The notes beneath the pieces are model-generated. The model had not been told where the DNA came from. It saw only the letters and a list, made by a program, of their open reading frames with translations, and did no database searches. From contig JAATVN010000067.1 of NCBI GenBank assembly GCA_014523595.1, positions 1 to 10,747 of the forward strand: a stretch of DNA of 10,747 bases. Direction: 5' to 3'. The DNA comes from Nitrososphaerales archaeon TH5888. GTDB taxonomy: Archaea > Thermoproteota > Nitrososphaeria > Nitrososphaerales > Nitrososphaeraceae. The position numbers and the translations under genes are program-made. Positions 1 through 7,128 of the stretch are shown in pieces; the stretch's first letter is position 1; every line of letters starts with the position of its first letter.

Positions 1-18
1 AGTGATATATCAACATAA

Positions 19-27
19 TTATTATAT
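19..27 (+). promoter_or_regulatory. Candidate box A (TATA) promoter of tatC
   Basis: The AT-rich run TTATTATAT is centred about 31 bp before the tatC ATG, roughly where an archaeal box A would sit for a leaderless or short-leader transcript. A 10-bp perfect palindrome, TGATATATCA, lies just upstream at 3-12 and could be an operator. The surrounding DNA is AT-rich throughout, so chance matches are likely. The call rests on spacing alone. Confidence 0.3.
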
Positions 28-54
28 CGAGATTGTTTATTTTCGGACATTGTA

Positions 55-1005
55 ATGTCTACATCTGGGATGTCAATAGCTGAACATTTTGATGAACTGA
101 GAATAAGGTTGATTCACATTGTTATTTGCATTGCAATAATAACCATTATTTCAATGAGTTTTGGCATAAAAACAGCGATTATACCTATTGCACTTCCATC
201 CCAAGATGCAGGTCAACAACAGAATCTCACGCTATATTATCTATATCCAGATCCGTTTAACAATATAGCACTGCAGCTGACAAGTTTTATGAAGGATACA
301 CTACTTCCACCAGAAGTAAGGCTTATTCAAACAGCTCCCGGTCAGGTTTTCTTTGCTCAAATTCACATCTCCTTGCTAATTGGCTTGATATGCTCCCTGC
401 CAATCGTGATCAGAGAAATATTTGCCTTTATTTCTCCTGCATTTTACCAAACAAAAAGTAACGGAGGATTTGACAACAGAGATGTAAGAAATACAAATAC
501 AGAGGATGACGCGGCACAAGGCAATGTACAGCAAACAAGAAAAGAAGAAGGAAAAAAAAGTAAAAGGTCATTTTCAAAAATAGATCTTTTCAAAATAATA
601 TCACCAATGTTTCTTTTGTTCATATTTGGTGTAGTATTCTCATACGTGCTTGTAATTCCATTGACTCTCGAATTCCTCTACAAGTATGGTGAATCAATAG
701 GTGTTGAAACATTACTAACAGTCAATGATTTTATAGCATTTGTACTACAATTCATACTGGCATTTGGCATTGCATTTCAGCTTCCAGTCTTGATGTATGT
801 TTTATCTCTAAGTGGTCTGACTGATTCAAAATTCTGGCAAAGAAATTTTAGATACGCAATAATAATCATAACGGTATTTGGTGCGATAATAACACCAGAT
901 GGAACCGGTGTCACGATGTGGTTCATTGCATTACCGATGATTGGTCTATACGCTCTTGGTATTATAGCTATTAGACGAAAAGAGGGTAAAGCAATAACTG
1001 TTTAA
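55..1005 (+). CDS. tatC: Sec-independent protein translocase subunit TatC
   Basis: TatC is the membrane receptor of the twin-arginine pathway, which exports folded proteins. The N-terminus carries the family signature HFDELRIRL (residues 11-19), whose Glu14 matches the glutamate that contacts the twin-arginine signal. Six hydrophobic segments are visible at about 19-37, 102-124, 182-204, 226-250, 265-280 and 285-305. The FQLP motif (241-244) and the RYAIIII...TPDG block (266-283) are typical of TatC. At 316 residues it is longer than the usual ~250 because of an extended first outer loop (38-101) and a charged, Lys/Asn/Gln-rich insert of about 45 residues between segments 2 and 3 (131-177). 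The position of the second signal-binding glutamate (E. coli E103) falls at this insert, and I cannot align it. The ATG at 55 is used; a second in-frame ATG at 70 is possible. No tatA gene is seen in the window. Confidence 0.93.
   Translation: MSTSGMSIAEHFDELRIRLIHIVICIAIITIISMSFGIKTAIIPIALPSQDAGQQQNLTLYYLYPDPFNNIALQLTSFMKDTLLPPEVRLIQTAPGQVFFAQIHISLLIGLICSLPIVIREIFAFISPAFYQTKSNGGFDNRDVRNTNTEDDAAQGNVQQTRKEEGKKSKRSFSKIDLFKIISPMFLLFIFGVVFSYVLVIPLTLEFLYKYGESIGVETLLTVNDFIAFVLQFILAFGIAFQLPVLMYVLSLSGLTDSKFWQRNFRYAIIIITVFGAIITPDGTGVTMWFIALPMIGLYALGIIAIRRKEGKAITV
445..585 (+). other. Hydrophilic insert in the cytoplasmic TM2-TM3 loop of TatC
   Basis: Codons 131-177 encode a low-complexity stretch without hydrophobic segments. 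It is rich in Asn, Asp and Gln at first, then in Lys, Arg and Glu (RKEEGKKSKR at 162-171). Bacterial TatC proteins have only a few residues between ISPAFY-like and the next membrane segment. Membrane segments resume cleanly after it in the same frame, so this is an in-frame insertion, not a frameshift. Confidence 0.6.
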
Positions 1006-1021
1006 TGTTATTGCAAAAGCC

Positions 1022-1049
1022 CCATTTTACATTCCGCAAATAAAAATGG
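1022..1049 (+). repeat. Short inverted repeat downstream of tatC
   Basis: CCATTTT (1022-1028) and AAAATGG (1043-1049) are perfect 7-bp inverted arms separated by 14 bases. They begin 17 bases after the tatC stop, inside the 109-base gap before polB. There is no T-run after the second arm, so it is not a classic intrinsic terminator. It could be a weak 3'-end hairpin or chance in AT-rich DNA. Confidence 0.3.
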
Positions 1050-1103
1050 AAGATAATAGTAGCAAAAGATAATTATCCAATTTCCATATTTGAAACTATT
1101 CCC

Positions 1104-1109
1104 AGTGAG
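1104..1109 (+). promoter_or_regulatory. Shine-Dalgarno-like site supporting the TTG start of polB
   Basis: AGTGAG lies six bases before the TTG at 1115 and shares GTGA with the archaeal ribosome-binding consensus GGTGA. It helps decide the start, because an in-frame TGA at 1106-1108 rules out any earlier start and the first in-frame ATG is 28 codons later, at 1199. The match is partial. Confidence 0.3.
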
Positions 1110-1114
1110 TAAAA

Positions 1115-3820
1115 TTGGATCAATCATCACTTCTTCAGAATGATAAAGATAAACAACATTTGAGTTATTGGAAGGAGCTTCCGGAAAATACTCGAGTCAT
1201 GTTAATATCAGCAATTTATTCTGGTGAAAATCAAAAAGTTCAATTAAAATTCTATGATCCTAATTTACATGTGATATATTTTTGGCAGGATAAAACGGAT
1301 CACAAACCATATTGTTATACTAAAATGGAATACCAAAAAAGAGCAGAAGAAATTGCGGCCATAGAAAAGAAATTTGAGCTAAAGATAGTTCCAAAAATGG
1401 ATCTAATGTCAGATGAGGAAATTCAAACAATAAAAATAATTGCACCAGATCCACTGTCGATAGGTGGAAAGGGCGGCATTAGAGAAAAACTCAATGTATG
1501 GGAAGCCAACATAAAATATCATGAAAACTATCTTTATGATACTAGGCTAATTCCAGGTTCATACTACAAGAGGGAAGGAGACAAAATAATTGAAGATCCT
1601 TATAAAATGTCAGACATTGTCTACAATGCCCTGAAAAATTTTCTATGGGATAAGATCTTAGAGAGCAAGGAGGCAAGAAATGACAAGTATAGAGAATACG
1701 TGAGAGAGTGGGCTGATCTACTGAATCAACCTATTCCAGAAATGAAAAGAATAGCCCTTGATATTGAAGTGGATTCGGAGGAGGGACGGATGCCAGTTCC
1801 TAAGGAACATGATAGAAAAATTACTGCAGTAGGGATCGTATCAAATGATGGCTTTAGAAAAGTACTTCTTCTTGAACAAGATATAAATCCCAATGATGGA
1901 ACAGCCCTAATTCCAGAAGCAGAAATGTGCAAGACCGAAAAAGAACTTTTGGAAAAAACCTTTGATACAATTTGGTCATATAGTGTCTTAGTTACCTTTA
2001 ATGGTGATGATTTTGATCTTCCTTATCTCTATGAAAGATCTCAAGATCCAGCAATTGATCCTATAAACCATACCATTATACCAAAAGAAGAAATCCCATT
2101 ACTTGTAAAACGAGATTCATTTATCAAGAAGGGTATCCAGGCAGAACCAGTCCAACTGAAACACGGAGTACATATTGATCTATTTAGAACATTCCAAAAT
2201 AGATCGATTCAAATTTATGCGTTTAGCCACAAGTATTCTGAATACAGACTAAATGCGATCTCAGAAGCCCTTCTAAATGATAGTAAGATTGAATTTGATG
2301 GAAACATAAGCGATCTGCCAATCCAAAAATTGGCTCAATACTGTCTAAAAGATACAGAATTGACGTTTAGACTTACAAGCTTTAATGATAATCTTTTACT
2401 AAAATTATTATTTGCAATCGCCAGGATTTCCAGACTTTCAATCGAAGATCTTTCTAGGGTAGGTGTAAACCAGTGGATCAGGGGAATGCTATTTTATGAG
2501 CACCGAAAAATAAATGCGCTGATTCCCCACAGCGAGGAGCTGCGATACAAGGGTCAAGCATCTTCCGAGGCAATAATAAAAGAAAAAAAGTATAGAGGAG
2601 GTCTTGTCGTTGAACCCACTCCAGGAATTCACTTCAATGTATCAGTAGTTGATTTTGCCAGTCTGTATCCAAGTATAATAAAGGTTCATAATCTATCCTA
2701 TGAAACAGTAAACTGTCCCCATGATTCTTGCAGTCAGGATCCTGATCAAAAAATCACTGATACGTCATACTGGACATGTAAGGAGAAAAAAGGAATAACG
2801 TCACTTTTGATAGGTTCGCTTCGAGACCTTCGAGTCAATTACTATAAACAACTATCAAAAGACAAAACAATCTCACCTGAAGAACGACAACTCTATACGG
2901 TAGTAAGTCAGGCAATTAAGGTTATTCTCAACGCAAGCTACGGAGTAATGGGTGCTGAAATATTTCCACTCTATTGCCTTCCCGTTGCTGATGCTACGGC
3001 AGCTATTGGGAGAAATATTATCACTAGAACTATAGAGAAATGTAGGGAATCGGGCATAGCGGTCGTCTACGGTGATACAGATTCATTGTTTTTGAGGGAT
3101 CCTTCTGAGGGTAACGTCGAAGAAATTTCAAAATGGGCAAAAACCAATCAGGGTGTAGACTTGGAACTGGATAAAGAATATCGCTACGTTGTATTTAATA
3201 ATCTAAAGAAAAATTATATTGGCGTCCTCAAAGATGGGACTGTGGATGTCAAAGGACTAACAGGCAAGAAATCTCACACGCCCGCTTTCATAAGAAAAAC
3301 TTTTTACAATATGTTAGATATACTTGGCAAAGTTAATACTGAAAAAGATTTTGATACTGCTAGAGAGAGAATTAAAGATATTGTTAAAGAAAGTGCGAAA
3401 AAATTAGAATCAAATGAATATCCTTTGGAGGAACTTTCTTTTAATGTGATGATAAACAAGTCCCCGGAAAAATATGGAAAAAAGACATCTGAAAACACAA
3501 GAATAACCTCCATAGATGGGCATGATTCAACTACCAATTCAATCAAGGGAATCCCCCAGCATATAAAGGCAGCAAGATTATTTTCTGACAACGGCAAACA
3601 GATTAAGGCGGGAGATATAATCTCATATGTAAAGACAAAGACTGCTGAAGGAGTGAAACCTGTTGAACTATCCAATCACAAGGAAATAGATACCGAAAAA
3701 TATCTTGAAGCAATGGAATCTACTTTTGATCAGCTTTTAACTGCACTAGATGTAAATTTCAAGTCCATTATTGGTAAGCCAAGACAGAGCAACTTGGATG
3801 AATTATTTTGGTCAAACTAA
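1115..3820 (+). CDS. polB: Family B replicative DNA polymerase with 3'-5' exonuclease
   Basis: This is a DNA-dependent DNA polymerase with proofreading, acting at the replication fork. All hallmark motifs are intact. The exonuclease has ExoI D216-I-E218, ExoII N296...D301 and ExoIII Y409...D413. The polymerase has motif A DFASLYPSII (513-522), motif B K602...N606-ASYG and motif C YGDTDS (652-657), followed by KKNY (698-701). The C-terminus QSNLDELF (891-898) fits a PCNA-interacting box, which supports a sliding-clamp-tethered enzyme. A Cys/His group (C534, H536, C539, C555) follows motif A. At 901 residues it is longer than the ~775 of euryarchaeal relatives, partly through the N-terminal region. 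The start is TTG at 1115, with an SD-like site upstream; the alternative ATG at 1199 would remove 28 residues without touching a known motif. The ureohydrolase gene begins 55 bases after the stop on the same strand. Confidence 0.95.
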   Translation: MDQSSLLQNDKDKQHLSYWKELPENTRVMLISAIYSGENQKVQLKFYDPNLHVIYFWQDKTDHKPYCYTKMEYQKRAEEIAAIEKKFELKIVPKMDLMSDEEIQTIKIIAPDPLSIGGKGGIREKLNVWEANIKYHENYLYDTRLIPGSYYKREGDKIIEDPYKMSDIVYNALKNFLWDKILESKEARNDKYREYVREWADLLNQPIPEMKRIALDIEVDSEEGRMPVPKEHDRKITAVGIVSNDGFRKVLLLEQDINPNDGTALIPEAEMCKTEKELLEKTFDTIWSYSVLVTFNGDDFDLPYLYERSQDPAIDPINHTIIPKEEIPLLVKRDSFIKKGIQAEPVQLKHGVHIDLFRTFQNRSIQIYAFSHKYSEYRLNAISEALLNDSKIEFDGNISDLPIQKLAQYCLKDTELTFRLTSFNDNLLLKLLFAIARISRLSIEDLSRVGVNQWIRGMLFYEHRKINALIPHSEELRYKGQASSEAIIKEKKYRGGLVVEPTPGIHFNVSVVDFASLYPSIIKVHNLSYETVNCPHDSCSQDPDQKITDTSYWTCKEKKGITSLLIGSLRDLRVNYYKQLSKDKTISPEERQLYTVVSQAIKVILNASYGVMGAEIFPLYCLPVADATAAIGRNIITRTIEKCRESGIAVVYGDTDSLFLRDPSEGNVEEISKWAKTNQGVDLELDKEYRYVVFNNLKKNYIGVLKDGTVDVKGLTGKKSHTPAFIRKTFYNMLDILGKVNTEKDFDTARERIKDIVKESAKKLESNEYPLEELSFNVMINKSPEKYGKKTSENTRITSIDGHDSTTNSIKGIPQHIKAARLFSDNGKQIKAGDIISYVKTKTAEGVKPVELSNHKEIDTEKYLEAMESTFDQLLTALDVNFKSIIGKPRQSNLDELFWSN

Positions 3821-3875
3821 TACTATTGTCTATCTTTAAACATAAACATAATTACCTTCAGGATTTGGCTCAGAA

Positions 3876-4826
3876 TTGACAAAGATTTTAGATCTTTTGG
3901 GTTCTTTCTTTATTACTCCAGAAAGGACCAAAGCTGGCTGTTCCTTTGGTGACATTGATACGAAAACCTCATTTAACGAATCCAACATTGTGTTTTTTGG
4001 GATTCCATTGGAACTGACATCTTCATATGGAAAAGGGACCAGCAGGGGCCCTGAAGCAATCAGAAGTACATCTGGTCGTCAAATTGAAACCTATGTTTAT
4101 GATGAAAAAAAGGATATAAAGGAAATAGCGAAAATTTTTGATTTGGGTGATATTAAATTACCCCAATATCATGATGGCAAGATAGATTCTATATTTTCCT
4201 TCTTAGATGAAAAAGTTCCGCCCCTGATAAAGGAACTCTCAAGAACAAAAAAGAAACCATTTGTGCTTGGAGGAGAACATACCCTGTCATATTTTTGTTT
4301 CAGGGGCCTTTCAGAAACTCAGCCTCTACTGATTCATTTTGATGCACATCGAGATCTAAAACCCGAATACGGAGGTTTGAAGCTTTGTCATACTACTCCA
4401 TTCTATAGATTGATAGAAGAAGGATTCATTCAGGGTGAAAATATCCTTCAAATAGGGATCAGACAGGCAGATCAGGAGGAAAATAGTATCGCAGAAAAAA
4501 ATGGTATAGTAACATTTGATCCATGGGAAATAAAAAGTAATATAGAAAGAGTAACTGAATATATATCTAAAGTTACTAATAATAGAAATATTTACATATC
4601 CTTTGACATTGATGTTTATGACATTCCTTATGTTCCTTGTACAGGAACCCCAGAACCATTTGGTTTGGATCCATTTGAAATATTAAAAATCATTAAAAGT
4701 ATTAACGATTCTGCTAATCTGGTAGGAATGGACCTAGTAGAGGTATCTCTCAAGAACGACGATTACAGGGAAGGAACACTTGCAACACAAACGCTTCTAA
4801 GGATAATTCCAAGAAAGTACGTTTAA
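3876..4826 (+). CDS. speB: Ureohydrolase family enzyme, probable agmatinase
   Basis: This is a Mn-dependent hydrolase of the arginase/agmatinase family. The likely reaction is agmatine to putrescine plus urea, feeding polyamine synthesis. The dimetal ligands are visible in order: H135 in LGGEHTL, D156/H158/D160 in HFDAHRD, and D244/D246 in SFDIDVYD, followed by the substrate-loop block TGTPEP (256-261). Length (316 residues) is normal for the family. The third signature deviates: the usual DPxxxPGTGTPEPGG reads DIPYVPCTGTPEPFG, with Ile250 for Pro and Cys255 for Gly. The substrate cannot be settled from sequence, since guanidino-acid and guanidine hydrolases share this fold; agmatinase is the best guess. 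The start is TTG: an in-frame TAA at 3849-3851 closes the upstream side, and no in-frame ATG occurs before residue 285. No clear ribosome-binding site precedes it. Confidence 0.85.
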   Translation: MTKILDLLGSFFITPERTKAGCSFGDIDTKTSFNESNIVFFGIPLELTSSYGKGTSRGPEAIRSTSGRQIETYVYDEKKDIKEIAKIFDLGDIKLPQYHDGKIDSIFSFLDEKVPPLIKELSRTKKKPFVLGGEHTLSYFCFRGLSETQPLLIHFDAHRDLKPEYGGLKLCHTTPFYRLIEEGFIQGENILQIGIRQADQEENSIAEKNGIVTFDPWEIKSNIERVTEYISKVTNNRNIYISFDIDVYDIPYVPCTGTPEPFGLDPFEILKIIKSINDSANLVGMDLVEVSLKNDDYREGTLATQTLLRIIPRKYV

Positions 4827-4842
4827 ATGCTTGATTGGAATT
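4805..4842 (+). terminator. Candidate 3'-end hairpin of the ureohydrolase gene
   Basis: AATTCCAA (4805-4812) and TTGGAATT (4835-4842) are perfect 8-bp inverted arms with a 22-base loop that contains the stop codon (4824-4826). A T-rich but interrupted stretch follows at about 4857-4881, running up to the convergent zinc-protein gene. Archaeal termination depends mostly on T-rich tracts, so the hairpin may be incidental. The convergent layout makes termination here likely. Confidence 0.35.
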
Positions 4843-4882
4843 GAATACAAATTATTATCTTGTTATTTGTTTGCTTATTTGA

Positions 4883-5092
4883 TTAGCCCCATCTGGCCCT
4901 TTCTGTCTCTCTGTCTTCCTTGGTTGCTTTTTTCCATTCTTTATAGTGCTGTCTGCACAAGTATACTCTCTTGTTTGAAGTATTAACTTCCAAATCTGCA
5001 GCCATGCTTGCCTTACTTCCACTGATGGATCTATCTGCAGATTCTGAGCATCCACTTACGCTGCAGTTTACTCCTTTCTCTACTCTTCCCAT
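4883..5092 (-). CDS. Small zinc-ribbon-like protein of unknown function
   Basis: This is a 69-residue basic protein with two metal-binding pairs: C10-x4-C15 near the N-terminus and C46-x2-H49 in YLCRQHYKEWKK. Together they suggest one structural zinc site. The C-terminus (50-69) is a highly charged Lys/Arg/Glu tail, likely helical, as in small nucleic-acid- or ribosome-associated proteins. The N-terminus MGRVEKGVNCSVSGC resembles a short conserved protein I recall from ammonia-oxidising archaea; this was not searched. It has its own well-placed box A, centred about 26 bp before the ATG, which supports a leaderless mRNA. It lies 87 bases after thrS on the same strand and converges with the ureohydrolase gene. 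An overlapping frame on the same strand (4855-5055) lacks any such motif. I do not assign a function. Confidence 0.8.
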   Translation of the reverse strand: MGRVEKGVNCSVSGCSESADRSISGSKASMAADLEVNTSNKRVYLCRQHYKEWKKATKEDRETERARWG

Positions 5093-5114
5093 TTGAATGG
5101 GATCTAAGTTACGA

Positions 5115-5122
5115 AATATAAA
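5115..5122 (-). promoter_or_regulatory. Box A promoter of the small zinc-protein gene
   Basis: Read on the - strand, this is TTTATATT inside the longer run TTTTTATATTT (5124-5114). It is a close match to the archaeal TATA consensus, and its centre is 26-27 bp upstream of the ATG at 5092. That spacing predicts transcription starting at the start codon. The T-run is shared with the apparent thrS terminator. Confidence 0.6.
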
Positions 5123-5151
5123 AACATTAAAGAATGAAAATTCATCTTTAA
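5120..5151 (-). terminator. Hairpin plus T-tract behind thrS
   Basis: On the - strand an 11-bp AT-rich inverted repeat (arms 5151-5141 and 5138-5127, with one bulged base at 5133) is followed two bases later by five Ts (5124-5120). It lies 29 bases after the thrS stop. The form resembles an intrinsic terminator. The central loop is only two bases, so in RNA the innermost pairs would open. The same palindrome sits directly upstream of the next gene's box A, so a DNA operator is an alternative reading. Confidence 0.45.
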
Positions 5152-5179
5152 AAACAGAATACTATATTCTTGTCTAATT

Positions 5180-7060
5180 TTATACCATGATTAGCGGTCG
5201 TTTTGACAAATAGGCGGGTAGGTTTAATGGCAAATATGGTTTATCAGAGGTTTCAAGTTTGACTTTTTTTATCAGATTATCCAGAGCTATACCATATTGG
5301 GATTTTGCTACCCTTTCCCTAACTACCAGTTCATTTCCGCCGACTTCTTTGTCTCCAATGACTAGAATGAAATGGATCCATTCAGATTCTGCTTCTCTAA
5401 TTTTTTTTGCAACGGAAAATTCTCTATCATCGATGTCGGCCCTGATATTATTCTTGCCCAGTTCATCCAAAATTTTTTCACTGAATTCTAAATGTTTTGA
5501 AGCTACAGGAATTACCCTGACCTGTGTGTGTGATAACCATAAAGGTAATGCAGGAACCTTTCCTGTATTGGCGTCTTTGTCTGTTTTCTCCAACAGAGCG
5601 AACATCACACGCTCTATGGCTCCACTGGGAGAGTTATGCAAAATAATTGGATATTTTTTCTGACCATCGCTATCAACAAATTCAATTTTGTATCTTTCCC
5701 CATTTTCAACATCTATCTGGTCAGTTGAAAGAGCTGCAGCTTTTCCCAAACTATCTATGAAATTAAATTCCCATTTTACAATAAAATAAAAGAACCTCTC
5801 TTTCCACATTTCTACAAGTATTGGTTTCTCTAGTCTGGCTGCAAAAGTTTTAATGAATTCTTTATTTTGTTCATAAAAGTCCGATGTAAAACGAATGACC
5901 ATATCCACATCGTCATTTGATGAAAGACCGAGACCTTCTATTACTCTTAACGATAACTCAAATCGCTTGACAAATTCCTCTTTTGCCTGATCCATATCCC
6001 TACAAAAAGCATGACAATCGGGCATACTAAAGGCTCTTAGCCTTCTAAGGCCTACTAATTCGCCGCTCTTTTCTCTTCTAAATGAATATCTCGTTAATTC
6101 ATAAAGTTTCAATGGCAACTGCTTGTAAGAAATTTGAAAATCTTTGGCCATCAGAAACTGACCAAAACAAGCGGCAAACCTCAAGAAAAGTTGCTTGTTG
6201 TCTGATTGTATGTTATACTGTCTTGCTGGAAATCTGTTGAAATAGCTATGGATTGACGGATGGTTGGAATCATACATTACTGGTGTTTCGACTTCTATTC
6301 CACCATATTCGTGTATCATCCTAGTTACATAAGTCTCAATTAGTGATTTCATTAAACGTCCCTTGGGATAGTATCTCATATTTCCACCGTCAGAAGAAGG
6401 TTCATAGTCAGCTATTGCCAGCCTCTTCATTAGTTTCACATGGGGTGGTACTTCAACTACTGTTCTCTTTTTTGATAATTCATAGTCAGCTAATTTTCTC
6501 AATGCACTATCTTTTTCAAATGTATACTCATTCATTGGAACAAGATTACCTTCAGGTACTAGCACGTACCATGAGGATTTGAGCACTTCTTCTGATTTTA
6601 ATGCGATTGATTCGGCAGTTGATTCCGTATTGGTTTTGCCGACAGTCTTTTTCTGAATTGTTTTAGCATGTTCTGCCAGAGGATGTCCTTTTATTTTTAG
6701 GTTAAAGGACTTTGTCCAACCAAACGGAGCCCTATTTACAATCTTAAACAGATCTCTTGTCTTTTTTTCAATGGAATTTAATATGGATTGAGCTGCGGTA
6801 TGTGTAGCCAAATCAGAACTTAGGTGCGCATACGGATAGATTAGCAGACTATCACATTTTATCATCTCACCGTATGTCTTTAATTCATTTCCAACTTCAT
6901 CAATTATGGACTCATCATCATCCTTTTCGACGGCGATAAGTGCCACTATCACTTCATCTATCTTGTTACTAGATTTCGAAGGAATATCTTCTGCAGCTTG
7001 TATTTCCTTTGAGATCGGTTGGTATTCAATAAAATCTGCATGTAGCAAAAGTATGCGCAT
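5180..7060 (-). CDS. thrS: Threonyl-tRNA synthetase, archaeal type with editing domain
   Basis: This class II synthetase charges tRNA-Thr and, through its N-terminal domain, removes mischarged serine. Residues 1 to about 145 are the archaeal editing domain (D-aminoacyl-tRNA deacylase fold), with MRILLLHADFIEY at the start, YPYAHLSS (75-82) and LKIKGHPLAE (121-130), which holds the editing lysine. The catalytic core spans about 225-500: motif 1 near GGIEVETPVMYD (253-264), motif 2 FRREKSGEL (327-335), and motif 3 ending at R484 in AIERVMF. The active-site zinc ligands are all present: C298, H350 and H475. The anticodon-binding domain fills about 510-610. The length of 626 is usual for the family, and the full-length form shows this is not one of the split catalytic/editing pairs known in some crenarchaea. 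The ATG at 7060 gives the complete editing domain. It lies 68 bases after the glycosyltransferase gene. Confidence 0.96.
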   Translation of the reverse strand: MRILLLHADFIEYQPISKEIQAAEDIPSKSSNKIDEVIVALIAVEKDDDESIIDEVGNELKTYGEMIKCDSLLIYPYAHLSSDLATHTAAQSILNSIEKKTRDLFKIVNRAPFGWTKSFNLKIKGHPLAEHAKTIQKKTVGKTNTESTAESIALKSEEVLKSSWYVLVPEGNLVPMNEYTFEKDSALRKLADYELSKKRTVVEVPPHVKLMKRLAIADYEPSSDGGNMRYYPKGRLMKSLIETYVTRMIHEYGGIEVETPVMYDSNHPSIHSYFNRFPARQYNIQSDNKQLFLRFAACFGQFLMAKDFQISYKQLPLKLYELTRYSFRREKSGELVGLRRLRAFSMPDCHAFCRDMDQAKEEFVKRFELSLRVIEGLGLSSNDDVDMVIRFTSDFYEQNKEFIKTFAARLEKPILVEMWKERFFYFIVKWEFNFIDSLGKAAALSTDQIDVENGERYKIEFVDSDGQKKYPIILHNSPSGAIERVMFALLEKTDKDANTGKVPALPLWLSHTQVRVIPVASKHLEFSEKILDELGKNNIRADIDDREFSVAKKIREAESEWIHFILVIGDKEVGGNELVVRERVAKSQYGIALDNLIKKVKLETSDKPYLPLNLPAYLSKRPLIMV

Positions 7061-7090
7061 TTAATGACGAGAACTAAACCTAAAAGGTCA

Positions 7091-7098
7091 AATTAAAT
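7091..7098 (-). promoter_or_regulatory. Candidate box A of thrS
   Basis: ATTTAATT on the - strand is centred about 34 bp before the thrS ATG. It would give a short leader of several bases. It is a weaker match than the other box A sites on this strand, but it is the only AT-rich block at a suitable distance in the 68-base gap. Confidence 0.3.
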
Positions 7099-7128
7099 GG
7101 TTTGGGAACAAAATCTGAAATTCTAAAA

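Noticed and set aside
1106..1114. GTG at 1105 considered as the polB start.
   Set aside because: It is out of frame with the polymerase and is followed at once by a TAA in its own frame (GTG AGT AAA reads on, but not into polB). The polB frame has TGA at 1106-1108, so TTG 1115 is the earliest possible start.
1999..2020. TGATGA-like word in polB considered as a C/D-box guide RNA signal.
   Set aside because: It lies within the conserved ExoII coding region (NGDDFD), and no matching D box with terminal stem is evident.
3304..3675. A long open frame antisense to the 3' part of polB.
   Set aside because: It lies wholly opposite an unmistakable polymerase coding region and its product shows only composition bias, with no recognisable motif.
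4855..5055. A 66-codon open frame on the - strand overlapping the zinc-protein gene in another frame.
   Set aside because: It lacks metal-binding motifs and has no promoter at the right distance. The other frame has paired Cys/His ligands and a well-placed box A.
7078..7088. ACCT-AAA-AGGT mini-hairpin between the thrS promoter candidate and its start, considered as a regulatory leader element.
   Set aside because: A 4-bp stem with a 3-base loop is expected often by chance. T-box regulation of synthetases is not an archaeal mechanism.
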